From NCBI GenBank assembly GCA_021776735.1, contig JAJFFH010000051.1:248001-312000 (forward strand): a stretch of 64,000 nucleotides of DNA, written 5' to 3'. This document shows, piece after piece, positions 28,464 through 37,774 of this stretch. The notes below the pieces were generated by a model that saw nothing but the letters and a program-made list of their open reading frames with translations, was not told the origin of the DNA and searched no databases. Every line of letters starts with the position of its first letter. The first letter of the stretch is position 1. The stretch comes from Planctomycetota bacterium (lineage in GTDB: Bacteria > Planctomycetota > PLA2). A program made the translations under genes and the position numbers.

Positions 28464-31061
28464 ATGCGGAAGCTCATACTCTTGCTTGTGGTGGCGTGGG
28501 GCGCGTCCACCGCGCACGCTCAACCCACGCCCAAGCAACTCGCCGGCGAACTCGCCAAGGCCCGGAACCGGTGGAAGCGCGCGACGATTATCACGGCGTT
28601 GCGCCACGCCGGGCCGCAGGCGTACCCGGCCGTCGTGCGTGCGCTCAAGGCGAAGGACGCGGTGAATCGGCGTGCGGCGGCGATGTTGCTCGCGGAGTTT
28701 GCGCGAAAGCTCGGCAAGGCTCCCGGGTCGCCGAAGGCACTCGTGCGAAAGCTGACGGACGGCGATGCTCTTACGCGCGACTATCTCGTGTCGGCGCTGT
28801 CGTGGTACGGCAAGAAACCGGTCGGCCCGCTGCTGAAGATGCTCAAGAACCGCAAGGTCTTTGCGCGCGAGGCGGCGGGGCGGGCGCTTGCGGCGCAGGG
28901 GGCGACCGTCGTCAAGAAGATCGTTGCGCTGCTCGACGACGAGGAGCCGCGTGCGCAGCTTGGCGCGATGCATGCGCTTGGATGGTTCGACGATCCCGGG
29001 GCCGTCGCGTTCGCGCGGATGCAACGGGGCCTCGGTGCGGCGGACCCGGCCGAGCGCGCGGCGGCGGCGTTCGGCATGCGCGGGTGCAAGGCGCAGCGCG
29101 CGCAGGTTCTGCCGCTCCTGGCCAAGGCGCTGCGCGACAAGAACGCGGCGGTGGCGGGAGCCGCGGGGGCGGCCGTGACGCATCACGGCAAGGAAGGCGT
29201 TGGGATACTCGTGGACGCTCTGGGCGCGGGCACCGAGACGCAGGAGTTTGCCACCGAGCGAGCCCTGATCGATCTTGGCGAGGGGGCCGCCGACCTGCTG
29301 GCGCAGTCGTTTTCGAAGGGCACGCCGCAACACCGGGCCGCCGTGGCGCGCGTGCTGGGCGCGTACGGGCGCCAGCATGGGTTTTCGTCGATCGCGAATG
29401 CGCTGCGTGAGGGACTCGGCGACAAGGATGCCCGCGTGCGGACCGAGTGCGCGCGCGCGCTGCGCATCATCGCGTTGGACGCGGCGCGGCTTGCCATAAA
29501 GGAAGTCGTCCTGGCCACGAAGGATCGCGACGTCGGGGTTCGGGCCGCGGCGCTGTTTACGCTCACGCGGCTGGCTACCGAGAAACGTCAACTTCGCGAG
29601 CCGGCCGATCGGGCGTCCAAGCATCACGACCCGCGCTTGCGCGCTGCGGGCGCGTTCGCCCAGTACAAGAACGGCCGCATCAGGGCCGGTCAAGCGGTGT
29701 CGCTGATCCATCTCGGCGTGATCGATCCGAACCTCGCTGCTTCCGAGCGCGCCGACGCGTTGTCGATGATGCAGACGGTCCCCGGTGGCGTCGCGGCGCT
29801 GGTCGGTCCCGGCCATGAGATCCTCAACGACGGCGAATTGCCCGGCCGGCTGCGGGCCGCCGCCGCCGTTGCGCTCGGGGGTGCGATCGCGGGGCGCGGT
29901 GCGGGATTCCGCAAGCGGACTGCGGCTCTTGCGAAAATGGACGCGTCGGCGCGCTCGTCGATTCGACGCGCGCTGGACTGGCTCGAGAGGAAGCAGTCCA
30001 AGGAAAAGGGACCGTGGCCGGCCAGGGAACTCGGCGCGGAGGACAACTGGGATGTCGGCATCACGGCGATGTCCACACTGGCCTTTCTGGGAGCGGGGCG
30101 GACGGACGAACCGGTTCGCAAGGGGCTTGAGTTCCTCGCGTCCATGCAAAAAAAGACCGGCGAGATCAACCAGTTCTCGAACCGGGGCTGGACCCACATG
30201 TGTGAACACGCATGGGCGACCCTCGCGCTCTGCGAAGCGGTCGATCTCATGGACGACAAGAAGTGGCGGCCAATCGCGCAGGCGGCGGTGCGGTACTGCG
30301 AAAAAGCGCGCAACCCTTACATGGCGTGGCGCTACAAGGCCAGGGGCGGCGAAAACGACACGCATATCACCGCGCTCATGGCGCAGGCCCTGCGCGTGGC
30401 CGCGCACGCCGGCCTCGATGTCGATCGGAGCGCGTGGGAGGGGGCGCGTCAATGGATCGACAAGATGACCGATCCGAACTTCGGCCAGGTGGGCTACAAC
30501 TTTCCCGGTGGGCCGGTGTTTCGTGGGAAGCGGCTCCACGGGCGCGATCGTTTCCCTGCCGAGAAGTCGCAATCGATGACCGCCGCCGGGATCCTGGTCC
30601 GGATGATGCTCGGCGAAGATCCGCGCATGAGCGAGATGATCAAGAAAGGAGCGCGACTCTGTCTCCTGGTTCCGCCCGACTGGAACAAGGACAGCGGCAG
30701 CATCGATATGTACTACTGGCACTTCGCAAGCCTGGCCATGGTGCAGATCGGCGGACCGCTGCCAAAGAGGTGGCGGAGCGCGTGCCAAAAAACGCTGGTC
30801 GACCATCAGGACACGGATGGCTCGTGGGCGCCGGTGGGCGCATGGGGCATCACCGGCGGTCGCGGCTACTCGACGGCGATCGGTGCGCTGACGCTGCTCG
30901 CGCCGATCCGTTATCCGTCGTGGCAGGAGGCCGGCCGCCTATCGACGCCCATGAGTCGCGCCTACAAGACCCTCAAGAGGGCCGCGGCGAAAGACCCGTC
31001 TCCGATTGTGCGCGCCGCCGCGCGCCGGGCCGCGAAAAAAATCGAGCGATCTCTGCCGTGA
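28464..31061 (+). CDS. Secreted HEAT-repeat plus squalene/prenyltransferase-repeat protein, copy 2
   Basis: 865 residues, alignable with copy 1 over its full length (for example NRRAAAMLLAEFARKLGKAPGSP, NFGQVGYNFPGG, SQSMTAAGILVRMMLGEDPR). The signal peptide is MRKLILLLVVAWGASTAHA. The start at 28464 is set by this signal and by the shared promoter layout; the frame is open further upstream. A dispersed-motif core lies in the HEAT half (KLTDGDAL) at a place where copy 1 reads LKDRDAA, so the motif is absent there in the paralog. Its stop overlaps a GTG that starts copy 3. Confidence 0.75.
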   Translation: MRKLILLLVVAWGASTAHAQPTPKQLAGELAKARNRWKRATIITALRHAGPQAYPAVVRALKAKDAVNRRAAAMLLAEFARKLGKAPGSPKALVRKLTDGDALTRDYLVSALSWYGKKPVGPLLKMLKNRKVFAREAAGRALAAQGATVVKKIVALLDDEEPRAQLGAMHALGWFDDPGAVAFARMQRGLGAADPAERAAAAFGMRGCKAQRAQVLPLLAKALRDKNAAVAGAAGAAVTHHGKEGVGILVDALGAGTETQEFATERALIDLGEGAADLLAQSFSKGTPQHRAAVARVLGAYGRQHGFSSIANALREGLGDKDARVRTECARALRIIALDAARLAIKEVVLATKDRDVGVRAAALFTLTRLATEKRQLREPADRASKHHDPRLRAAGAFAQYKNGRIRAGQAVSLIHLGVIDPNLAASERADALSMMQTVPGGVAALVGPGHEILNDGELPGRLRAAAAVALGGAIAGRGAGFRKRTAALAKMDASARSSIRRALDWLERKQSKEKGPWPARELGAEDNWDVGITAMSTLAFLGAGRTDEPVRKGLEFLASMQKKTGEINQFSNRGWTHMCEHAWATLALCEAVDLMDDKKWRPIAQAAVRYCEKARNPYMAWRYKARGGENDTHITALMAQALRVAAHAGLDVDRSAWEGARQWIDKMTDPNFGQVGYNFPGGPVFRGKRLHGRDRFPAEKSQSMTAAGILVRMMLGEDPRMSEMIKKGARLCLLVPPDWNKDSGSIDMYYWHFASLAMVQIGGPLPKRWRSACQKTLVDHQDTDGSWAPVGAWGITGGRGYSTAIGALTLLAPIRYPSWQEAGRLSTPMSRAYKTLKRAAAKDPSPIVRAAARRAAKKIERSLP
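28755..28768 (+). repeat. Dispersed motif core in paralog 2
   Basis: ACGGACGGCGATGC; core perfect, left flank CTG. Reads LTDGDAL. The aligned site in paralog 1 lacks it. Confidence 0.75.
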
Positions 31062-33598
31062 GCCGGGGTCCCGAGGACCTCGGTTGTGCGCGCCGACCTC
31101 CTCGCACTGGGCGGACGGCCCGGGGCGCGCTGGCAATTCTCTTTTTGGTCGCGTTGCTGCCGACCGACGTGTGTGCGCAGACCCCGAGTGACATCAAGCG
31201 GCTGCGAAAGGGATTGCGGGACCAGAGACCGTGGGTGCGACGGACCGCCGCGCGTCAGGCGTCGCATTGGGGACCGGACGCGATTCTTGTGGTGCGGGAG
31301 TTGGCGGCCCTGCTGAAACGGACCCAGGATGCGACCGTGCGAGAGCTCGTCGTCCGTGCTTTGACCGCGGCCGAGGCACTCGCCGGCCAGGGCCCGGAAG
31401 TCATCGGCCGGATCCTGCCTCTCGCTGGCGGCGCCGACGCCGCGGCATCCACGGGAGCGCTTTTCGTGTTCGGTCGTATCGCCGGTGGCGGCGAGCAGGT
31501 CTGGGAGGCGATTCGCCGTGCCTCGCGGTCGAACCGAGCCGAGCTTCGGGGGCTGCCGCGTTCGCCCTGCGCCGTTACGGTGGTATCGACGGACGTGGCA
31601 TCGACGGACGTGGCATCGACCGAAGTGGCATCGACGGGGCTCGCGCCGAGCAGGCGCGCGGCGCGCTCTTGGATCTGCTCGCGGACACAGCCGCCATCGG
31701 TCGCGCCGCGGCCGAATCGCTCCATCTCTTCGGGCCGGGGATCGCGCCGGACCTGGTGGCCCGATTGGGGGCAGCGCATGCGGCGGTTGATGAGCGCATC
31801 GACCAGGTCCTGGTCCGGCTCGGGCCGCAAGCAGCCGGTCCGCTGTCCCAGGTGCGCCCAACCAACCCGCGCGCACAGGCCGCGCTCGCGCGCGCTCTCG
31901 GGCGCTACGGACAACACCACGGCGTGCCGTTGCTCACCGAGGCGTTGAGGCGCCTGCTGCAGCACGGGCCCGCGGACGTTCGCATCGCTGCGGCGCGCGC
32001 CTTGCGCGGTTTCGAGCCCTCGCTCGCCTTGCCGGCGTTTATCGACGTCGCCGCGGCGGCGAAGACGGCCGACCCGACCGTGAGGACCGTGGCCCTGCTC
32101 GCGTTGACTTCACTGCTCGAAGTGGGCACGGAGGCCCAGCGCGTGTCGGCACTCGGCCTGGCGCGGGGGGCCGCCGATGCGGAAGATGCCTCGCTCCGCG
32201 TCGCGGCAGCCTATCTGGCGACATGTTGTGGCGATCCGGTGAAGTCCGGGTCGCTTCTCACGAAGGCGTTGCGCGACCGGCGGCTGTCGGCGGACGGCGT
32301 GGCGGATCTACTTTGGATCGTCGATCGCCTTCGTCCGCGAGCACGTCCTCTCTTTCCGGTCCTGATCGAACTGCTGGTTCATCCACGCCGTCCCGGCGCG
32401 GTGCGTCGAGGTCGTCCAAACGATCAAGACGCTTCTCGTGCATCGCCGCCCGGATCTCGCCGAGCGGCGTGTGGCCGCCCAGGAAATGTTGGCGGACGAG
32501 CGCCGCATGCAGAAGACCGCGCTCACGTGGCTGGCGGCGCGTCAGCATGCGAAGGGCCACTGGCCGGCCGTGCCGAACGGTGCCGCCGACGAATGGGACG
32601 CGGGCCTGACCGCGCTGTGCGTTCTCGCGTGGACCGGCACCGGGCGTGTCCCGCAGCAGGCCGTGCGGGGGCTGGCCTACCTCGTTTCCGTTCAGTCTGC
32701 GAGCGGCGAAATCCGCGGTCCGCGCACGTTGCGCCGCGGCACGGTCGAACACGTCTGGGCGACGCTGGCGCTGTGTGAGGCGTATGCATTGACGCACGAC
32801 GTGCGTTGGAAGCGTGCCGCGCAGCGCGGCGTCGCGTACCTGTTGGCCGCGCGCTTTCCGTACATGGGCTGGACCTATGGTCACCGCAAGAACATCGGCA
32901 CGACGCATCTGACCACGCTCGCCGTTCTCGCTCTCCGCGTCGCGCAGGACGTCGGGCTGGTCGTCGATGACCCGGACGCATGGGAAGGGGCCGGCGTGCT
33001 GATCGACAAGTTGACGGACCAACGAAACGGTGCGGTGGCCTACGACCCGAAGGGCGCGCCGTCGTTGCGGCTGCCGCGCCAGACGCGGGACTTTCCTGCG
33101 GACCGTACGCATGGGATGACCGCCGCGGGCATCCTGACCCGGATACTGCTCGGCCAAAAACCGACGTCGCGGACGGTCATGCGTTCCGTCGATCATTGTC
33201 TCGCCGCGTTCCCGCGCTGGACGCCGGATGACGGCACGCTCGATCTCTACTCCTGGCACTTGGGCACCCTGGCCATGGCGCAAGTCGGCGGCGCGGCGCG
33301 AGCGCGCTGGTTCCCCGAATTGCGCGGCGCGCTTCTCGACGGGCACGCCAAGGATGGTTCCTGGCCGCCGGTGGGAGCGTGGGGGGTTCTGGGGGGCGGC
33401 GTCTACAGCACGGCGATGGGTGTCTTGTGTCTTCAGGCGCGGTTTCGCTACAAGCCGTGGCGCGTGCGACCGCTTCGTCCCGGGCAAGCCGCGCTTCTCG
33501 CCGCGCTACGCGAGGCAGCCAGAACGGACCGCGATCCCGCGGTGAAAGCGGCAGCCGCAGCCGCGGTCCGCGAGATCAAGAAAACCCTGCGACGGTGA
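31058..33598 (+). pseudogene. HEAT plus squalene/prenyltransferase-repeat protein, copy 3, two frameshifts
   Basis: The likely start is GTG 31058 (GTGA overlap with copy 2); a hydrophobic stretch LAILFLVALLPTDVCAQ gives a signal. HEAT-like sequence runs in one frame to about 31550, in a second frame (shifted by one base at the five-G run 31548-31552) to about 32400, then back in the first frame to the stop, where EHVWATLALCEAYAL and DGSWPPVGAWG mark the cyclase-like half. Neither frame alone codes the whole protein. The gene is either broken or carries two sequence errors. It is more diverged than copies 1 and 2. Confidence 0.65.
31582..31641 (+). repeat. Four tandem 15-bp units in the third paralog
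   Basis: Units GGTATCGACGGACGT, GGCATCGACGGACGT, GGCATCGACCGAAGT and GGCATCGACGGGGCT, coding GIDGR-type pentapeptides in the middle frame. It lies 30 bases after the first frameshift. Confidence 0.85.
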
Positions 33599-33601
33599 CG
33601 C

Positions 33602-33763
33602 TGTGCCTTGCGCGGCTGGGACACCCTGCCGCGGTCGCCGTCGGCGATCAGCTTCACGGACTGCACGTCGTTCATGCTGATGCGCGGACTCGGCCTCGAT
33701 ACGGCCGCGATTTTGGAAGACGACTTTCGCCGCGAGGGCATTGCCGGCGTTCCGGCTTCCTGA
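33602..33763 (+). pseudogene. C-terminal remnant of a PIN-domain (VapC-like) toxin
   Basis: The frame ending at TGA 33761 reads ISFTDCTSFMLMRGLGLDTA then AILEDDFRREG, matching the end of PIN ribonucleases (typically SFTDCxSFxxMRxLGI...DxDFxxxGF) with its conserved acids. The N-terminal two thirds are missing; upstream sequence belongs to the paralog gene. No antitoxin is seen. The rest of the 33599-33810 gap holds nothing else. Confidence 0.5.
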
Positions 33764-33810
33764 CTCCACCGCAGATTTCGGGCGACCCACTGTCACGCGG
33801 ACCGCTTGGG

Positions 33811-36800
33811 ATGCACCATGGGGGTGTGCAGGGGCTTGATCCGCTCGTTCAGCGATACCTCGTCGATGGCGACGAGGCGGCGATTGAAACCGTCGTTGCG
33901 CGGACGCGGTCTCGGCTGCGGCGCATCGCGGCGCGCATCGCCGGCAAGGACAGCGCCGAGGACTGTGTGCAGACCGCGTACCTGTCGCTCCTGCACAAGC
34001 GCGGTGCGGGCCTCGACGCACCGGCGTGGCCGTGGCTCGTCACCGCCGTCGTGCGCCTCGCCTACCGCCGCAAGGCGCAGGCGCGCCGGCAGGTAGAAAT
34101 CGCGCAGCGGCTCGGCACGCCGACCGATCCCGAGGATCCGCACGATCCCCTGGGCACCGCCATCCGCAAGGAGCAGGCCCAAAACCTGCGCGCGCGCATC
34201 GCCGAGTTGCGTCCGTCGTACCGCGACGTTCTTGTGCTGCGCGACCTGCGCGGCCTCTGCGGCGCGGAAACCGCCGCACTCTTGGACATCACCGAAGCCA
34301 ACGTGCGCAAGCGCCACGAACGCGCCCGCGCCGCGCTGCGCTCCAAACTGCACCCGCGCGTCGCCAGCGTCGCGCTCTGGCTCGTCCCGGGAGAAATCAT
34401 GTTGAGGAAGATCGCCGTCGTCGCCGTGTTGGTGCTCGCCGTCGCGGGTGGCGGTTACCTGTGGCATGCGCGCCGTTCTGATCGCGCCGCAGAGCGATCC
34501 GACCGTCACGTTTCCGTGGCGGAGAACCAACGAAAGGGGAAGCGTACGGACGGCGATGTTTCGGCAAGAGACTCCGCGCCGCCGCCGTTGCGCGTGCCCG
34601 ATGGGCCGCACGTCACGGGCCGCGTGCTGTCGCCTTCCGGCGAACCGGTCGCCGGCGCGCGCGTCGTCGTTTCGGCGAAAGACATCGCCGTCCGTATGCT
34701 GCCGTCCCCTTCGGCCGATGGGCTGTTGACCGACGCTCTTGGACGGTTTGTAGCGCCGCTTTCGGACGATGCGGACACGTTCACGCTGTTCGCGTCGGCG
34801 GACGGTTTCGGCCCGGGGCGCAAGCGGCCCGTGCACGCGGGCGATGTCGTGGATGTTTTGCTGCGGCCCGACGCGCGGTTGACGGGGATCGTAATGGATC
34901 TTGAGCGTACGCCGGTGTCCGGGGCGCGCGTTACGTGGGTGGGGCAGTTCGACGGCGTCGTGGTCGAGCGCGAGGCCGTGACGGATGCCGAGGGGCGCTA
35001 CAAGTTGCGCGGCCTGCCGTCGCCGGCCGAGTTCGAGTACCGGCGTGGCAACCGCAATCCGATGGCGTACGTGCGCGCGGAGGGCTTTGCGCCACTCATC
35101 GCGGAGTTGGGTGAACCCGGCGGCGAGCGGCACCTGATCGTGGAGCGCGGGTACGAGTTGACGGTGCGGGTGATCGACGTGGGGCAGAACCCGGTGTCCG
35201 GGGCGCGCGTTTCCTTGCGGACGATCGACCGTTGGCCCTCGCGGTGGTACGCGGTCGCGGGATCGCTGCCGAGCCCGCACCATCTGGTCGACCTGATGGC
35301 GGGGACGACGGGAGTGGACGGCGTGGTCGTGTTCGCACAGGCGCCTGCCGTGGGCTTGCACGACCTCGAGGCGCCGAGCGGGTTTCAGCCCGGGCGGATG
35401 CTGCTCGTCGTGGACGTGCGCGCCGAGGGTTTTGTGCACGCGACGCCGACGACACGCCAGTTCGTTTCGCCGGCGATAGCGCCGCCCTCGGCCATGGGGC
35501 CGCCGGCCGGGGGCAGGAAACTGACCGAGGTTGTGACTTTGCTCAAGGCAGGGACCGTGACGGGGCGCCTCGTCGATGAGACCGGGCAGCCGGTGGCCAA
35601 CACGCGCGTCGTGGCGCATCCGGTCGGGCGCCAGTTCTTCAGTCAGTTCCGCCGGGAGTGGCCCGAGGGGCGTACCGATGCCGACGGACACTTTGCGATC
35701 GACGGCGTGCCGGAGTCGCGCGTGATGCTGTTTATCGACCGACCGGTCGATACCGCCGTGATCAGCGTGTCGAGCTGGGACGCGGGGCGGCTCGTCGTGC
35801 AGCGCTCGGACACACCCGTCGTGTGGTTTCACGTCGTGGATGAAAGCGGCAACCCCATCGAGGGGGCGTCAATCGACTCGACGGTTTCGGGGGGGTCGGG
35901 CGGTCCGGTGACCGGCGCGGACGGGCGCGTGCGGATGCGCTACGTGGCTACGATCAAGAAAAAGCGTGTCGTCGTGCGCGCGAAGGGCTACGCGCAGACC
36001 CTGACCGACGAGTTCGAGCCGCGTCCGGGCGACGGCACGATCGTGCGCGTGACTTTGAAGCGGGGGGGAAAGGTGTCGGGGACCGTACGTTGGGCGGAGG
36101 GCAAGCCGGCGGAGGGGGCGTGGGTGCATGTATTTGACGCCGCGACCGATCCCCAAAAGGCGTTCGGCCAGTGGCCGCCGCCCGGCGCGCGGTACGGCAT
36201 GGCGAGGGTCGGCGCGGACGGCAGTTTTGAGATCGCCGATGTCCCCCCGGGTCCCTACCACTACCGCGCGGGCTGGTACGAGTTTCCCGGCACCATGACG
36301 CAGCGTACGATCGAGAACACCGCCGACACGACGGTCGATCTGCGGTTCGAGCGCGACTACGAGCCCGCGCCGATCGCGTCGATTCAGGGGGTGCTAATCG
36401 ACAAGACGACCGGTCTCCGCATTCCGGTGGCCCAGATTACGTGCGTGATGAACCGCGGCTTCTATCGCGCACGCTTCCTCGAACCCGGCCGATTTCGCTA
36501 CGCGCCGGTCGCCCCGGGGACCTACCACCTCACGATCCGCGCCGCCGGTTTTCCGATTGCGCGCCACGAGGTCACAGTGAAGGGCCGCGACGAAGCCGTG
36601 AAGATCCGCGTCGAACTGGGCCGCGGTGGGTCGGTGGAGGGCACGGTGCGCATCGCGGGTACGCTCGCGGAGAACTGCTCGATCAACATCGGCGGCAAGA
36701 CCGTGCGCTCCGGCAAGCAGGGCCGCTACCGGATCGACAACGTGCCTCCCGGAATCCACGAACCGACGTTTTTCTTGGGCCGCGCGGCTGCGGGCTTTCC

Positions 36801-37044
36801 CAAAGTCGAGGTGCGCGAAGGCTCCGTCGCAACCCTCCACATCAACACGGTCAGGGCGGGCGAACTCAAGTTCAGAAAGCAAAGGCGCAACGTCGAGCTA
36901 CGCGACGCGGCAGGCGGCGTGCTCTCAACCCGCAAATACGCGCGCGGCAGTTGGTGGATCCCGCCGGGCAAGTACCGCCTGGCAACCGGCGACTGGTCCG
37001 TCGAAGTCGAAGTCTCGGCCGGCGGCCAAGTCCTGGTTGACTAG
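33811..37044 (+). CDS. ECF-type sigma factor fused to a membrane helix and carboxypeptidase-regulatory-like domains (1)
   Basis: 1077 residues from ATG 33811. Residues 1-190 are a sigma-70 domain: region 2 with SAEDCVQTAYLSLL and region 4 with LRPSYRDVLVLRDLRGLCGAETAALLDITEANV as adjoining parts. A helix (MLRKIAVVAVLVLAVAGGGYLW, about 197-218) follows, then a charged linker with one copy of the dispersed motif and a second in the first beta domain, then about eight Ig-like units of the type GRVLSPSGEPVAGARVVV. The fusion would place the sigma domain inside and the repeats outside the membrane, suggesting signal-controlled release. Confidence 0.8.
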   Translation: MHHGGVQGLDPLVQRYLVDGDEAAIETVVARTRSRLRRIAARIAGKDSAEDCVQTAYLSLLHKRGAGLDAPAWPWLVTAVVRLAYRRKAQARRQVEIAQRLGTPTDPEDPHDPLGTAIRKEQAQNLRARIAELRPSYRDVLVLRDLRGLCGAETAALLDITEANVRKRHERARAALRSKLHPRVASVALWLVPGEIMLRKIAVVAVLVLAVAGGGYLWHARRSDRAAERSDRHVSVAENQRKGKRTDGDVSARDSAPPPLRVPDGPHVTGRVLSPSGEPVAGARVVVSAKDIAVRMLPSPSADGLLTDALGRFVAPLSDDADTFTLFASADGFGPGRKRPVHAGDVVDVLLRPDARLTGIVMDLERTPVSGARVTWVGQFDGVVVEREAVTDAEGRYKLRGLPSPAEFEYRRGNRNPMAYVRAEGFAPLIAELGEPGGERHLIVERGYELTVRVIDVGQNPVSGARVSLRTIDRWPSRWYAVAGSLPSPHHLVDLMAGTTGVDGVVVFAQAPAVGLHDLEAPSGFQPGRMLLVVDVRAEGFVHATPTTRQFVSPAIAPPSAMGPPAGGRKLTEVVTLLKAGTVTGRLVDETGQPVANTRVVAHPVGRQFFSQFRREWPEGRTDADGHFAIDGVPESRVMLFIDRPVDTAVISVSSWDAGRLVVQRSDTPVVWFHVVDESGNPIEGASIDSTVSGGSGGPVTGADGRVRMRYVATIKKKRVVVRAKGYAQTLTDEFEPRPGDGTIVRVTLKRGGKVSGTVRWAEGKPAEGAWVHVFDAATDPQKAFGQWPPPGARYGMARVGADGSFEIADVPPGPYHYRAGWYEFPGTMTQRTIENTADTTVDLRFERDYEPAPIASIQGVLIDKTTGLRIPVAQITCVMNRGFYRARFLEPGRFRYAPVAPGTYHLTIRAAGFPIARHEVTVKGRDEAVKIRVELGRGGSVEGTVRIAGTLAENCSINIGGKTVRSGKQGRYRIDNVPPGIHEPTFFLGRAAAGFPKVEVREGSVATLHINTVRAGELKFRKQRRNVELRDAAGGVLSTRKYARGSWWIPPGKYRLATGDWSVEVEVSAGGQVLVD
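34546..34559 (+). repeat. Dispersed motif, first copy in sigma fusion 1
   Basis: Perfect 14-mer preceded by AGCGT and followed by TTCGG. Reads KRTDGDVSA in the linker after the membrane helix. Forms an inverted pair with 34682. Confidence 0.9.
34682..34695 (-). repeat. Dispersed motif, second copy in sigma fusion 1
   Basis: Perfect reverse-strand 14-mer with AAG before and ATGCTG after. Reads KDIAVRML. It is 122 bases from its inverted partner. Confidence 0.9.
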
Positions 37045-37774
37045 GGAGAGCTTTGGGTTCAACGGTTGGTCTTCGGGAATCCGCCGCGCCGATGATGTCC
37101 TGTATCTCGCGCCGCCTGATTCCTCCGACGAGGATCTGGTTCATCGGATCTCGGCAAAAAGGCGCGGCCTCGGAAGGACCATGCCTGTCGTGGTTGATCC
37201 CGCCGCGACCACGCCGATTGACATTCGGCTTCGAGATCCTGCCCGGATCGTGCTCCATGTTGCCGGATCAGAAGCGAGCGAATGTCGTGAACAGCTGCGG
37301 GTTTCGGTCACCGAGGAGCCTGAGTGTGCGTACGGCCACTTTTTGGATGGTGATTACCTCGTGGGCGACGGGCGTCTCGACAGGAGCGGGCGGATCACGC
37401 TGTCACCCCTCCAGGCCGCGGAGGTTACCCTGGCGCTTCGGCTCAAGGTCTCTTCGCATAGCTCCGCGTTGCTGATCAGCAAGCGCATTCGCGCCGCGTC
37501 CGGTTTACAGAAAATCACCTGGCGGCTTCCGAAGCTGCATACCGTGCGCGTGCACTGGCGCGGCAAGAACACGACCGAACTCCGGCTCTGGCGCGACGTG
37601 AAAGGCGAGTTCGCGCAGGCGTGGGAGAAAAGCGCTGCACCGGGCACCGCGGCAAAGATACGGTTCGTTCCAGCAGGAAAGTACTGGTTGTCGTATTCCG
37701 ATGGACCCGATCGAAGCGGAGGAAGAGTATCGATCGAAGTGCCCGCCCAACTGCAAGTCGATCTGCCGCGTTAG
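37037..37774 (+). CDS. Hypothetical protein, probably an orphan tail of a beta-domain protein
   Basis: 245 residues from TTG 37037, overlapping the end of sigma fusion 1 in another frame; the start is uncertain. It contains patches such as IVLHVAGSEASECREQL and RFVPAGKYWLSYSDGPDRSG, which resemble the C-terminal units of the preceding gene (PPGKYRLATGDWSVEVEV). It has no signal peptide or sigma domain, so it may be the remaining end of a duplicated sigma-fusion gene or a second exon-like piece separated by a frameshift. It converges on the MBL gene, whose stop overlaps its last bases. Confidence 0.45.
   Translation: MTRESFGFNGWSSGIRRADDVLYLAPPDSSDEDLVHRISAKRRGLGRTMPVVVDPAATTPIDIRLRDPARIVLHVAGSEASECREQLRVSVTEEPECAYGHFLDGDYLVGDGRLDRSGRITLSPLQAAEVTLALRLKVSSHSSALLISKRIRAASGLQKITWRLPKLHTVRVHWRGKNTTELRLWRDVKGEFAQAWEKSAAPGTAAKIRFVPAGKYWLSYSDGPDRSGGRVSIEVPAQLQVDLPR

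Noticed and set aside
30061..30075. ACGGCGATGTC in paralog 2 as a motif copy
   Set aside because: Lacks the ACGG left half and codes the conserved ITAMSTLAFLG of the family, also present without the motif in paralog 1.
28404..30806. An 800-codon minus-strand frame opposite paralog 2
   Set aside because: Shadow frame; the plus-strand product has signal peptide and clear repeats, this one has none.
25703..33598. A triterpene or hopanoid synthesis cluster
   Set aside because: The cyclase-like domains are in exported HEAT proteins, lack an evident DxDD motif, and no isoprenoid gene is nearby.
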